Source: Henricia sp. BOLD:AAB3569 (lineage: Eukaryota > Echinodermata > Asteroidea > Spinulosida > Echinasteridae). From it: a DNA stretch of 64,000 nt. The number at the start of each line of letters is the position of its first letter. Position 1 is the first letter of the stretch. Shown one piece after another: positions 21,856-34,219 of this stretch. The stretch spans positions 62,001 through 126,000 of the forward strand of contig JBBELK010001377.1 in NCBI GenBank assembly GCA_037783545.1, written 5' to 3'. The position numbers were made by a program, and so were the translations under genes. The notes under the pieces were generated by a model. That model saw nothing but the letters and a program-made list of their open reading frames with translations, ran no database searches and was not told the DNA's origin.

Positions 21856-24800
21856 TTGACAGACTTTCGCCGGGAAATGGCAGAGAAATTTCAAAGTTTA
21901 GAAAAAACTGGGTTGAGGCTTCCTGACTGCTCTCACGCAAACCGTGGCTGTCTGTACACACCTCTTTGGGGTACTCCTGAGTTGTGCGCATGCTCAGTCA
22001 TTCGGACTGTCGTTAACGCACCGCAGTTTGGCTCGGCAATTTGGTCAAAGTGTGGTCCAAACGTCGGCAAATTTGGAGGTCGAAAAATGTTCCGACGAAC
22101 TTCAAATTTTGCATGCCCTAAACTCTCTATATTGCGCACTTGTCATAAAAAATTGACAGACTTTCGCCGGGAAATGGCAGAGAAATTTCAAAGTTTAGAA
22201 AAAACTGGGTTGAGGCTTCCTGACTGCTCTCACGCAAACCGTGGCTGTCTGTACACACCTCTTTGGGGTACTCCTGAGTTGTGCGCATGCTCAGTCATTC
22301 GGACTGTCGTTAACGCACCGCAGTTTGGCTCGGCAATTTGGTCAAAGTGTGGTCCAAACGTCGGCAAATTTGGAGGTCTAAAAATGTTCCGACAAACTTC
22401 AAATTTTGCATGCCCTAAACTCTCTATATTGCGCACTTGTCATAAAAAATTGACAGACTTTCGCCGGGAAATGGCAGAGAAATTTCAAAGTTTAGAAAAA
22501 ACTGGGTTGAGGCTTCCTGACTGCTCTCACGCAAACCGTGGCTGTCTGTACACACCTCTTTGGGGTACTCCTGAGTTGTGCGCATGCTCAGTCATTCGGA
22601 CTGTCGTTAACGCACCGCAGTTTGGCTCGGCAATTTGGTCAAAGTGTGGTCCAAACGTCGGCAAATTTGGAGGTCTAAAAATGTTCCGACAAACTTCAAA
22701 TTTTGCATGCCCTAAACTCTCTATATTGCGCACTTGTCATAAAAAATTGACAGACTTTCGCCGGGAAATGGCAGAGAAATTTCAAAGTTTAGAAAAAACT
22801 GGGTTGAGGCTTCCTGACTGCTCTCACGCAAACCGTGGCTGTCTGTACACACCTCTTTGGGGTACTCCTGAGTTGTGCGCATGCTCAGTCATTCGGACTG
22901 TCGTTAACGCACCGCAGTTCGGCTCGGCAATTTGGTCAAAGTGTGGTCCAAACGTCGGCAAATTTGGAGGTCGAAAAATGTTCCGACGAACTTCAAATTT
23001 TGCATGCCCTAAACTCTTTATATTGCGCACTTGTCATAAAAAATTGACAGACTTTCGCCGGGAAATGGCAGAGAAATTTCAAAGTTTAGAAAAAACTGGG
23101 TTGAGGCTTCCTGACTGCTCTCACGCAAACCGTGGCTGTCTGTACACACCTCTTTGGGGTACTCCTGAGTTGTGCGCATGCTCAGTCATTCGGACTGTCG
23201 TTAACGCACCGCAGTTTGGCTCGGCAATTTGGTCAAAGTGTGGTCCAAACGTCGGCAAATTTGGAGGTCGAAAAATGTTCCGACGAACTTCAAATTTTGC
23301 ATGCCCTAAACTCTCTATATTGCGCACTTGTCATAAAAAATTGACAGACTTTCGCCGGGAAATGGCAGAGAAATTTCAAAGTTTAGAAAAAACTGGGTTG
23401 AGGCTTCCTGACTGCTCTCACGCAAACCGTGGCTGTCTGTACACACCTCTTTGGGGTACTCCTGAGTTGTGCGCATGCTCAGTCATTCGGACTGTCGTTA
23501 ACGCACCGCAGTTTGGCTCGGCAATTTGGTCAAAGTGTGGTCCAAACGTCGGCAAATTTGGAGGTCGAAAAATGTTCCGACGAACTTCAAATTTTGCATG
23601 CCCTAAACTCTCTATATTGCGCACTTGTCATACAAAATTGACAGACTTTCGCCGGGAAATGGCAGAGAAATTTCAAAGTTTAGAAAAAACTGGGTCGAGG
23701 CTTCCTGACTGCTCTCACGCAAACCGTGGCTGTCTGTACACACCTCTTTGGGGTACTCCTGAGTTGTGCGCATGCTCAGTCATTCGGACTGTCGTTAACG
23801 CACCGCAGTTTGGCTCGGCAATTTGGTCAAAGTGTGGTCCAAACGTCGGCAAATTTGGAGGTCGAAAAATGTTCCGACGAACTTCAAATTTTGCATGCCC
23901 TAAACTCTCTATATTGCGCACTTGTCATAAAAAATTGACAGACTTTCGCCGGGAAATGGCAGAGAAATTTCAAAGTTTAGAAAAAACTGGGTTGAGGCTT
24001 CCTGACTGCTCTCACGCAAACCGTGGCTGTCTGTACACACCTCTTTGGGGTACTCCTGAGTTGTGCGCATGCTCAGTCATTCGGACTGTCGTTAACGCAC
24101 CGCAGTTTGGCTCGGCAATTTGGTCAAAGTGTGGTCCAAACGTCGGCAAATTTGGAGGTCGAAAAATGTTCCGACGAACTTCAAATTTTGCATGCCCTAA
24201 ACTCTCTATATTGCGCACTTGTCATACAAAATTGACAGACTTTCGCCGGGAAATGGCAGAGAAATTTCAAAGTTTAGAAAAAACTGGGTTGAGGCTTCCT
24301 GACTGCTCTCACGCAAACCGTGGCTGTCTGTACACACCTCTTTGGGGTACTCCTGAGTTGTGCGCATGCTCAGTCATTCGGACTGTCGTTAACGCACCGC
24401 AGTTTGGCTCGGCAATTTGGTCAAAGTGTGGTCCAAACGTCGGCAAATTTGGAGGTCGAAAAATGTTCCGACGAACTTCAAATTTTGCATGCCCTAAACT
24501 CTCTATATTGCGCACTTGTCATACAAAATTGACAGACTTTCGCCGGGAAATGGCAGAGAAATTTCAAAGTTTAGAAAAAACTGGGTTGAGGCTTCCTGAC
24601 TGCTCTCACGCAAACCGTGGCTGTCTGTACACACCTCTTTGGGGTACTCCTGAGTTGTGCGCATGCTCAGTCATTCGGACTGTCGTTAACGCACCGCAGT
24701 TTGGCTCGGCAATTTGGTCAAAGTGTGGTCCAAACGTCGGCAAATTTGGAGGTCGAAAAATGTTCCGACGAACTTCAAATTTTGCATGCCCTAAACTCTC

Positions 24801-27800
24801 TATATTGCGCACTTGTCATAAAAAATTGACAGACTTTCGCCGGGAAATGGCAGAGAAATTTCGAAGTTTAGAAAAAACTGGGTTGAGGCTTCCTGACTGC
24901 TCTCACGCAAACCGTGGCTGTCTGTACACACCTCTTTGGGGTACTCCTGAGTTGTGCGCATGCTCAGTCATTCGGACTGTCGTTAACGCACCGCAGTTTG
25001 GCTCGGCAATTTGGTCAAAGTGTGGTCCAAACGTCGGCAAATTTGGAGGTCGAAAAATGTTCCGACGAACTTCAAATTTTGCATGCCCTAAACTCTCTAT
25101 ATTGCGCACTTGTCATAAAAAATTGACACACTTTCGCCGGAAAATGGCAGAGAAATTTCAAAGTTTAGAAAAAACTGGGTTGAGGCTTCCTGACTGCTCT
25201 CACGCAAACCGTGGCTGTCTGTACATACCTCTTTGGGGTACTCCTGAGTTGTGCGCATGCTCAGTCATTCGGACTGTCGTTAACGCACCGCAGTTTGGCT
25301 CGGCAATTTGATCAAAGTGTGGTCCAAACGTCGGCAAATTTGGAGGTCGAAAAATGTTCCGACGAACTTCAAATTTTGCATGCCCTAAACTCTCTATATT
25401 GCGCACTTGTCATAAAAAATTGACAGACTTTCGCCGGGAAATGGCAGAGAAATTTCAAAGTTTAGAAAAAACTGGGTTGAGGCTTCCTGACTGCTCTCAC
25501 GCAAACCGTGGCTGTCTGTACACACCTCTTTGGGGTACTCCTGAGTTGTGCGCATGCTCAGTCATTCGGACTGTCGTTAACGCACCGCAGTTTGGCTCGG
25601 CAATTTGGTCAAAGTGTGGTCCAAACGTCGGCAAATTTGGAGGTCGAAAAATGTTCCGACGAACTTCAAATTTTGCATGCCCTAAACTCTCTATATTGCG
25701 CACTTGTCATAAAAAATTGACAGACTTTCGCCGGGAAATGGCAGAGAAATTTCAAAGTTTAGAAAAAACTGGGTCGAGGCTTCCTGACTGCTCTCACGCA
25801 AACCGTGGCTGTCTGTACACACCTCTTTGGGGTACTCCTGAGTTGTGCGCATGCTCAGTCATTCGGACTGTCGTTAACGCACCGCAGTTTGGCTCGGCAA
25901 TTTGGTCAAAGTGTGGTCCAAACGTCGGCAAATTTGGAGGTCGAAAAATGTTCCGACGAACTTCAAATTTTGCATGCCCTAAACTCTCTATATTGCGCAC
26001 TTGTCATACAAAATTGACAGACTTTCGCCGGGAAAAGGCAGAGAAATTTCAAAGTTTAGAAAAAACTGGGTTGAGGCTTCCTGACTGCTCTCACGCAAAC
26101 CGTGGCTGTCTGTACACACCTCTTTGGGGTACTCCTGAGTTGTGCGCATGCTCAGTCATTCGGACTGTCGTTAACGCACCGCAGTTTGGCTCGGCAATTT
26201 GGTCAAAGTGTGGTCCAAACGTCGGCAAATTTGGAGGTCGAAAAATGTTCCGACGAACTTCAAATTTTGCATGCCCTAAACTCTCTATATTGCGCACTTG
26301 TCATACAAAATTGACAGACTTTCGCCGGGAAATGGCAGAGAAATTTCAAAGTTTAGAAAAAACTGGGTTGAGGCTTCCTGACTGCTCTCACGCAAACCGT
26401 GGCTGTCTGTACACACCTCTTTGGGGTACTCCTGAGTTGTGCGCATGCTCAGTCATTCGGACTGTCGTTAACGCACCGCAGTTTGGCTCGGCAATTTGGT
26501 CAAAGTGTGGTCCAAACGTCGGCAAATTTGGAGGTCGAAAAATGTTCCGACGAACTTCAAATTTTGCATGCCCTAAACTCTCTATATTGCGCACTTGTCA
26601 TAAAAAATTGACAGACTTTCGCCGGGAAATGGCAGAGAAATTTCAAAGTTTAGAAAAAACTGGGTTGAGGCTTCCTGACTGCTCTCACGCAAACCGTGGC
26701 TGTCTGTACACACCTCTTTGGGGTACTCCTGAGTTGTGCGCATGCTCAGTCATTCGGACTGTCGTTAACGCACCGCAGTTTGGCTCGGCAATTTGGTCAA
26801 AGTGTGGTCCAAACGTCGGCAAATTTGGAGGTCGAAAAATGTTCCGACGAACTTCAAATTTTGCATGCCCTAAACTCTCTATATTGCGCACTTGTCATAA
26901 AAAATTGACAGACTTTCGCCGGGAAATGGCAGAGAAATTTCAAAGTTTAGAAAAAACTGGGTTGAGGCTTCCTGACTGCTCTCACGCAAACCGTGGCTGT
27001 CTGTACACACCTCTTTGGGGTACTCCTGAGTTGTGCGCATGCTCAGTCATTCGGACTGTCGTTAACGCACCGCAGTTTGGCTCGGCAATTTGGTCAAAGT
27101 GTGGTCCAAACGTCGGCAAATTTGGAGGTCGAAAAATGTTCCGACGAACTTCAAATTTTGCATGCCCTAAACTCTCTATATTGCGCACTTGTCATAAAAA
27201 ATTAACAGACTTTCGCCGGGAAATGGCAGAGAAATTTCAAAGTTTAGAAAAAAACTGGGTTGAGGCTTCCTGACTGCTCTCACGCAAACCGTGGCTGTCT
27301 GTACACACCTCTTTGGGGTACTCCTGAGTTGTGCGCATGCTCAGTCATTCGGACTGTCGTTAACGCACCGCAGTTTGGCTCGGCAATTTGGTCAAAGTGT
27401 GGTCCAAACGTCGGCAAATTTGGAGGTCGAAAAATGTTCCGACGAACTTCAAATTTTGCATGCCCTAAACTCTCTATATTGCGCACTTGTCATAAAAAAT
27501 TGACAGACTTTCGCCGGGAAATGGCAGAGAAATTTCAAAGTTTAGAAAAAACTGGGTTGAGGCTTCCTGACTGCTCTCACGCAAACCGTGGCTGTCTGTA
27601 CACACCTCTTTGGGGTACTCCTGAGTTGTGCGCATGCTCAGTCATTCGGACTGTCGTTAACGCACCGCAGTTCGGCTCGGCAATTTGGTCAAAGTGTGGT
27701 CCAAACGTCGGCAAATTTGGAGGTCGAAAAATGTTCCGACGAACTTCAAATTTTGCATGCCCTAAACTCTCTATATTGCGCACTTGTCATAAAAAATTGA

Positions 27801-29578
27801 CAGACTTTCGCCGGGAAATGGCAGAGAAATTTCAAAGTTTAGAAAAAACTGGGTTGAGGCTTCCTGACTGCTCTCACGCAAACCGTGGCTGTCTGTACAC
27901 ACCTCTTTGGGGTACTCCTGAGTTGTGCGCATGCTCAGTCATTCGGACTGTCGTTAACGCACCGCAGTTTGGCTCGGCAATTTGGTCAAAGTGTGGTCCA
28001 AACGTCGGCAAATTTGGAGGTCGGAAAATGTTCCGACGAACTTCAAATTTTGCATGCCCTAAACTCTCTATATTGCGCACTTGTCATAAAAAATTGACAG
28101 ACTTTCGCCGGGAAATGGCAGAGAAATGTCAAAGTTTAGAAAAAACTGGGTTGAGGCTTCCTGACTGCTCTCACGCAAACCGTGGCTGTCTGTACACACC
28201 TCTTTGGGGTACTCCTGAGTTGTGCGCATGCTCAGTCATTCGGACTGTCGTTAACGCACCGCAGTTTGTCTCGGCAATTTGGTCAAAGTGTGGTCCAAAC
28301 GTCGGCAAATTTGGAGGTCGAAAAATGTTCCGACGAACTTCAAATTTTGCATGCCCTCAACTCTCTATATTGCGCACTTGTCATACAAAATTGACAGACT
28401 TTCGCCGGGAAATGGCAGAGAAATTTCAAAGTTTAGAAAAAACTGGGTTGAGGCTTACTGACTGCTCTCACGCAAACCGTGGCTGTCTGTACACACCTCT
28501 TTGGGGTACTCCTGAGTTGTGCGCATGCTCAGTCATTCGGACTGTCGTTAACGCACCGCAGTTTGGCTCGGCAATTTGGTCAAAGTGTGGTCCAAACGTC
28601 GGCAAATTTGGAGGTCGAAAAATGTTCCGACGAACTTCAAATTTTGCATGCCCTAAACTCTCTATATTGCGCACTTGTCATACAAAATTGACAGACTTTC
28701 GCCGGGAAATGGCAGAGAAATTTCAAAGTTTAGAAAAAACTGGGTTGAGGCTTCCTGACTGCTCTCACGCAAACAGTGGCTGTCTGTACACACCTCTTTG
28801 GGGTACTCCTGAGTTGTGCGCATGCTCAGTCATTCGGACTGTCGTTAACGCACCGCAGTTTGGCTCGGCAATTTGGTCAAAGTGTGGTCCAAACGTCGGC
28901 AAATTTGGAGGTCGAAAAATGTTCCGACGAACTTCAAATTTTGCATGCCCTAAACTCTCTATATTGCGCACTTGTCATAAAAAATTGACAGACTTTCGCC
29001 GGGAAATGGCAGAGAAATTTCAAAGTTTAGAAAAAACTGGGTTGAGGCTTCCTGACTGCTCTCACGCAAACCGTGGCTGTCTGTACACACCTCTTTGGGG
29101 TACTCCTGAGTTGTGCGCATGCTCAGTCATTCGGACTGTCGTTAACGCACCGCAGTTTGGCTCGGCAATTTGGTCAAAGTGTGGTCCAAACGTCGGCAAA
29201 TTTGGAGGTCGAAAAATGTTCCGACGAACTTCAAATTTTGCATGCCCTAAACTCTCTATATTGCGCACTTGTCATACAAAATTGACAGACTTTCGCCGGG
29301 AAATGGCAGAGAAATTTCAAAGTTTAGAAAAAACTGGGTCGAGGCTTCCTGACTGCTCTCACGCAAACCGTGGCTGTCTGTACACACCTCTTTGGGGTAC
29401 TCCTGAGTTGTGCGCATGCTCAGTCATTCGGACTGTCGTTAACGCACCGCAGTTTGGCTCGGCAATTTGGTCAAAGTGTGGTCCAAACGTCGGCAAATTT
29501 GGAGGTCGAAAAATGTTCCGACGAACTTCAAATTTTGCATGCCCTAAACTCTCTATATTGCGCACTTGTCATAAAAAA

Positions 29579-29723
29579 TTGACAGACTTTCGCCGGTTTG
29601 GCTCGGCAATTTGGTCAAAGTGTGGTCCAAACGTCGGCAAATTTGGAGGTCGAAAAATGTTCCGACGAACTTCAAATTTTGCATGCCCTAAACTCTCTAT
29701 ATTGCGCACTTGTCATAAAAAAA
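29579..29723 (+). repeat. Half monomer of family B (145 bp, 153-bp deletion)
   Basis: TTTCGCCGG joins directly to TTTGGCTCGGC (29596/29597), skipping 153 bp from GAAATGGC through CGCACCGCAG. 153 is a multiple of three, so the long open frame passes through. Flanking identity at the break is at most one or two bases. The unit also has one extra A in its CATAAAAAAATTG run. The same junction recurs at 31226 and 47691. Confidence 0.93.
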
Positions 29724-31208
29724 TTGACAGACTTTCGCCGGGAAATGGCAGAGAAATTTCAAAGTTTAGAAAAAACTGGGTTGAGGCTTCCTGACTGCTC
29801 TCACGCAAACCGTGGCTGTCTGTACACACCTCTTTGGGGTACTCCTGAGTTGTGCGCATGCTCAGTCATTCGGACTGTCGTTAACGCACCGCAGTTTGGC
29901 TCGGCAATTTGGTCAAAGTGTGGTCCAAACGTCGGCAAATTTGGAGGTCGAAAAATGTTCCGACGAACTTCAAATTTTGCATGCCCTAAACTCTCTATAT
30001 TGCGCACTTGTCATAAAAAATTGACAGACTTTCGCCGGGAAATGGCAGAGAAATTTCAAAGTTTAGAAAAAACTGGGTTGAGGCTTCCTGACTGCTCTCA
30101 CGCAAACCGTGGCTGTCTGTACACACCTCTTTGGGGTACTCCTGAGTTGTGCGCATGCTCAGTCATTCGGACTGTCGTTAACGCACCGCAGTTTGGCTCG
30201 GCAATTTGGTCAAAGTGTGGTCCAAACGTCGGCAAATTTGGAGGTCGAAAAATGTTCCGACGAACTTCAAATTTTGCATGCCCTAAACTCTCTATATTGC
30301 GCACTTGTCATACAAAATTGACAGACTTTCGCCGGGAAATGGCAGAGAAATTTCAAAGTTTAGAAAAAACTGGGTCGAGGCTTCCTGACTGCTCTCACGC
30401 AAACCGTGGCTGTCTGTACACACCTCTTTGGGGTACTCCTGAGTTGTGCGCATGCTCAGTCATTCGGACTGTCGTTAACGCACCGCAGTTTGGCTCGGCA
30501 ATTTGGTCAAAGTGTGGTCCAAACGTCGGCAAATTTGGAGGTCGAAAAATGTTCCGACGAACTTCAAATTTTGCATGCCCTAAACTCTCTATATTGCGCA
30601 CTTGTCATAAAAAATTGACAGACTTTCGCCGGGAAATGGCAGAGAAATTTCAAAGTTTAGAAAAAACTGGGTTGAGGCTTCCTGACTGCTCTCACGCAAA
30701 CCGTGGCTGTCTGTACACACCTCTTTGGGGTACTCCTGAGTTGTGCGCATGCTCAGTCATTCGGACTGTCGTTAACGCACCGCAGTTTGGCTCGGCAATT
30801 TGGTCAAAGTGTGGTCCAAACGTCGGCAAATTTGGAGGTCGAAAAATGTTCCGACGAACTTCAAATTTTGCATGCCCTAAACTCTCTATATTGCGCACTT
30901 GTCATACAAAATTGACAGACTTTCGCCGGGAAATGGCAGAGAAATTTCAAAGTTTAGAAAAAACTGGGTCGAGGCTTCCTGACTGCTCTCACGCAAACCG
31001 TGGCTGTCTGTACACACCTCTTTGGGGTACTCCTGAGTTGTGCGCATGCTCAGTCATTCGGACTGTCGTTAACGCACCGCAGTTTGGCTCGGCAATTTGG
31101 TCAAAGTGTGGTCCAAACGTCGGCAAATTTGGAGGTCGAAAAATGTTCCGACGAACTTCAAATTTTGCATGCCCTAAACTCTCTATATTGCGCACTTGTC
31201 ATAAAAAA

Positions 31209-31353
31209 TTGACAGACTTTCGCCGGTTTGGCTCGGCAATTTGGTCAAAGTGTGGTCCAAACGTCGGCAAATTTGGAGGTCGAAAAATGTTCCGACGAAC
31301 TTCAAATTTTGCATGCCCTAAACTCTCTATATTGCGCACTTGTCATAAAAAAA
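31209..31353 (+). repeat. Second half monomer of family B (145 bp)
   Basis: It has the identical CGCCGG/TTTGGCTCGG join and the same extra-A variant as 29579-29723. Confidence 0.93.
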
Positions 31354-34219
31354 TTGACAGACTTTCGCCGGGAAATGGCAGAGAAATTTCAAAGTTTAGA
31401 AAAAACTGGGTTGAGGCTTCCTGACTGCTCTCACGCAAACCGTGGCTGTCTGTACACACCTCTTTGGGGTACTCCTGAGTTGTGCGCATGCTCAGTCATT
31501 CGGACTGTCGTTAACGCACCGCAGTTTGGCTCGGCAATTTGGTCAAAGTGTGGTCCAAACGTCGGCAAATTTGGAGGTCGAAAAATGTTCCGACGAACTT
31601 CAAATTTTGCATGCCCTAAACTCTCTATATTGCGCACTTGTCATAAAAAATTGACAGACTTTCGCCGGGAAATGGCAGAGAAATTTCAAAGTTTAGAAAA
31701 AACTGGGTTGAGGCTTCCTGACTGCTCTCACGCAAACCGTGGCTGTCTGTACACACCTCTTTGGGGTACTCCTGAGTTGTGCGCATGCTCAGTCATTCGG
31801 ACTGTCGTTAACGCACCGCAGTTTGGCTCGGCAATTTGGTCAAAGTGTGGTCCAAACGTCGGCAAATTTGGAGGTCGAAAAATGTTCCGACGAACTTCAA
31901 ATTTTGCATGCCCTAAACTCTCTATATTGCGCACTTGTCATAAAAAAATTGACAGACTTTCGCCGGGAAATGGCAGAGAAATTTCAAAGTTTAGAAAAAA
32001 CTGGGTTGAGGCTTCCTGACTGCTCTCACGCAAACCGTGGCTGTCTGTACACACCTCTTTGGGGTACTCCTGAGTTGTGCGCATGCTCAGTCATTCGGAC
32101 TGTCGTTAACGCACCGCAGTTTGGCTCGGCAATTTGGTCAAAGTGTGGTCCAAACGTCGGCAAATTTGGAGGTCGAAAAATGTTCCGACGAACTTCAAAT
32201 TTTGCATGCCCTAAACTCTCTATATTGCGCACTTGTCATAACAAATTGACAGACTTTCGCCGGGAAATGGCAGAGAAATTTCAAAGTTTAGAAAAAACTG
32301 GGTTGAGGCTTCCTGACTGCTCTCACGCAAACCGTGGCTGTCTGTACACACCTCTTTGGGGTACTCCTGAGTTGTGCGCATGCTCAGTCATTCGGACTGT
32401 CGTTAACGCACCGCAGTTTGGCTCGGCAATTTGGTCAAAGTGTGGTCCAAACGTCGGCAAATTTGGAGGTCGAAAAATGTTCCGACGAACTTCAAATTTT
32501 GCATGCCCTAAACTCTCTATATTGCGCACTTGTCATAAAAAATTGACAGACTTTCGCCGGGAAATGGCAGAGAAATTTCAAAGTTTAGAAAAAACTGGGT
32601 TGAGGCTTCCTGACTGCTCTCACGCAAACCGTGGCTGTCTGTACACACCTCTTTGGGGTACTCCTGAGTTGTGCGCATGCTCAGTCATTCGGACTGTCGT
32701 TAACGCACCGCAGTTTGGCTCGGCAATTTGGTCAAAGTGTGGTCCAAACGTCGGCAAATTTGGAGGTCGAAAAATGTTCCGACGAACTTCAAATTTTGCA
32801 TGCCCTAAACTCTCTATATTGCGCACTTGTCATAAAAAAATTGACAGACTTTCGCCGGGAAATGGCAGAGAAATTTCAAAGTTTAGAAAAAACTGGGTTG
32901 AGGCTTCCTGACTGCTCTCACGCAAACCGTGGCTGTCTGTACACACCTCTTTGGGGTACTCCTGAGTTGTGCGCATGCTCAGTCATTCGGACTGTCGTTA
33001 ACGCACCGCAGTTTGGCTCGGCAATTTGGTCAAAGTGTGGTCCAAACGTCGGCAAATTTGGAGGTCGAAAAATGTTCCGACGAACTTCAAATTTTGCATG
33101 CCCTAAACTCTCTATATTGCGCACTTGTCATAAAAAAATTGACAGACTTTCGCCGGGAAATGGCAGAGAAATTTCAAAGTTTAGAAAAAACTGGGTTGAG
33201 GCTTCCTGACTGCTCTCACGCAAACCGTGGCTGTCTGTACACACCTCTTTGGGGTACTCCTGAGTTGTGCGCATGCTCAGTCATTCGGACTGTCGTTAAC
33301 GCACCGCAGTTTGGCTCGGCAATTTGGTCAAAGTGTGGTCCAAACGTCGGCAAATTTGGAGGTCGAAAAATGTTCCGACGAACTTCAAATTTTGCATGCC
33401 CTAAACTCTCTATATTGCGCACTTGTCATAAAAAATTGACAGACTTTCGCCGGGAAATGGCAGAGAAATTTCAAAGTTTAGAAAAAACTGGGTTGAGGCT
33501 TCCTGACTGCTCTCACGCAAACCGTGGCTGTCTGTACACACCTCTTTGGGGTACTCCTGAGTTGTGCGCATGCTCAGTCATTCGGACTGTCGTTAACGCA
33601 CCGCAGTTTGGCTCGGCAATTTGGTCAAAGTGTGGTCCAAACGTCGGCAAATTTGGAGGTCGAAAAATGTTCCGACGAACTTCAAATTTTGCATGCCCTA
33701 AACTCTCTATATTGCGCACTTGTCATACAAAATTGACAGACTTTCGCCGGGAAATGGCAGATAAATTTCAAAGTTTAGAAAAAACTGGGTCGAGGCCTTC
33801 TGACTGCTCTCACGCAAACCGTGGCTGTCTGTACACACCTCTTTGGGGTACTCCTGAGTTGTGCGCATGCTCAGTCATTCGGACTGTCGTTAACGCACCG
33901 CAGTTTGGCTCGGCAATTTGGTCAAAGTGTGGTCCAAACGTCGGCAAATTTGGAGGTCGAAAAATGTTCCGACGAACTTCAAATTTTGCATGCCCTAAAC
34001 TCTCTATATTGCGCACTTGTCATACAAAATTGACAGACTTTCGCCGGGAAATGGCAGAGAAATTTCAAAGTTTAGAAAAAACTGGGTTGAGGCTTACTGA
34101 CTGCTCTCACGCAAACCGTGGCTGTCTGTACACACCTCTTTGGGGTACTCCTGAGTTGTGCGCATGCTCAGTCATTCGGACTGTCGTTAACGCACCGCAG
34201 TTTGGCTCGGCAATTTGGT

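Larger units (their letters stand above)
16900..22390 (+). repeat. 4448-bp and 1784-bp nested duplications in family B
   Basis: The 11-bp-deletion unit recurs at an offset of 4448 bp (15 periods less 11 bp plus four single-A insertions). Inside, a six-monomer block recurs at 1784 bp (six periods plus two): ACTGTGTTGAGG at 19241 and 21025, the seven-A run at about 19535 and 21319, and the extra-A unit starts at 19786 and 21570. Two alternating unit types are frequent here. One has GGTCTAAAAATG with CGACAAACT (15861, 17929, 18523, 20308, 22377, 22674). The other has CAGTTCGGC with CTCTTTATA. They form a local dimer pattern. Confidence 0.85.
29579..31353 (+). repeat. 1630-bp tandem duplication bracketed by half monomers
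   Basis: The half monomers at 29579 and 31209 are 1630 bp apart, which equals six periods less 153 plus one extra A. The intervening units alternate TTGAGG and TCGAGG variants in the same order as those before the first half monomer. This suggests the half unit was copied with its neighbours. Confidence 0.82.
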
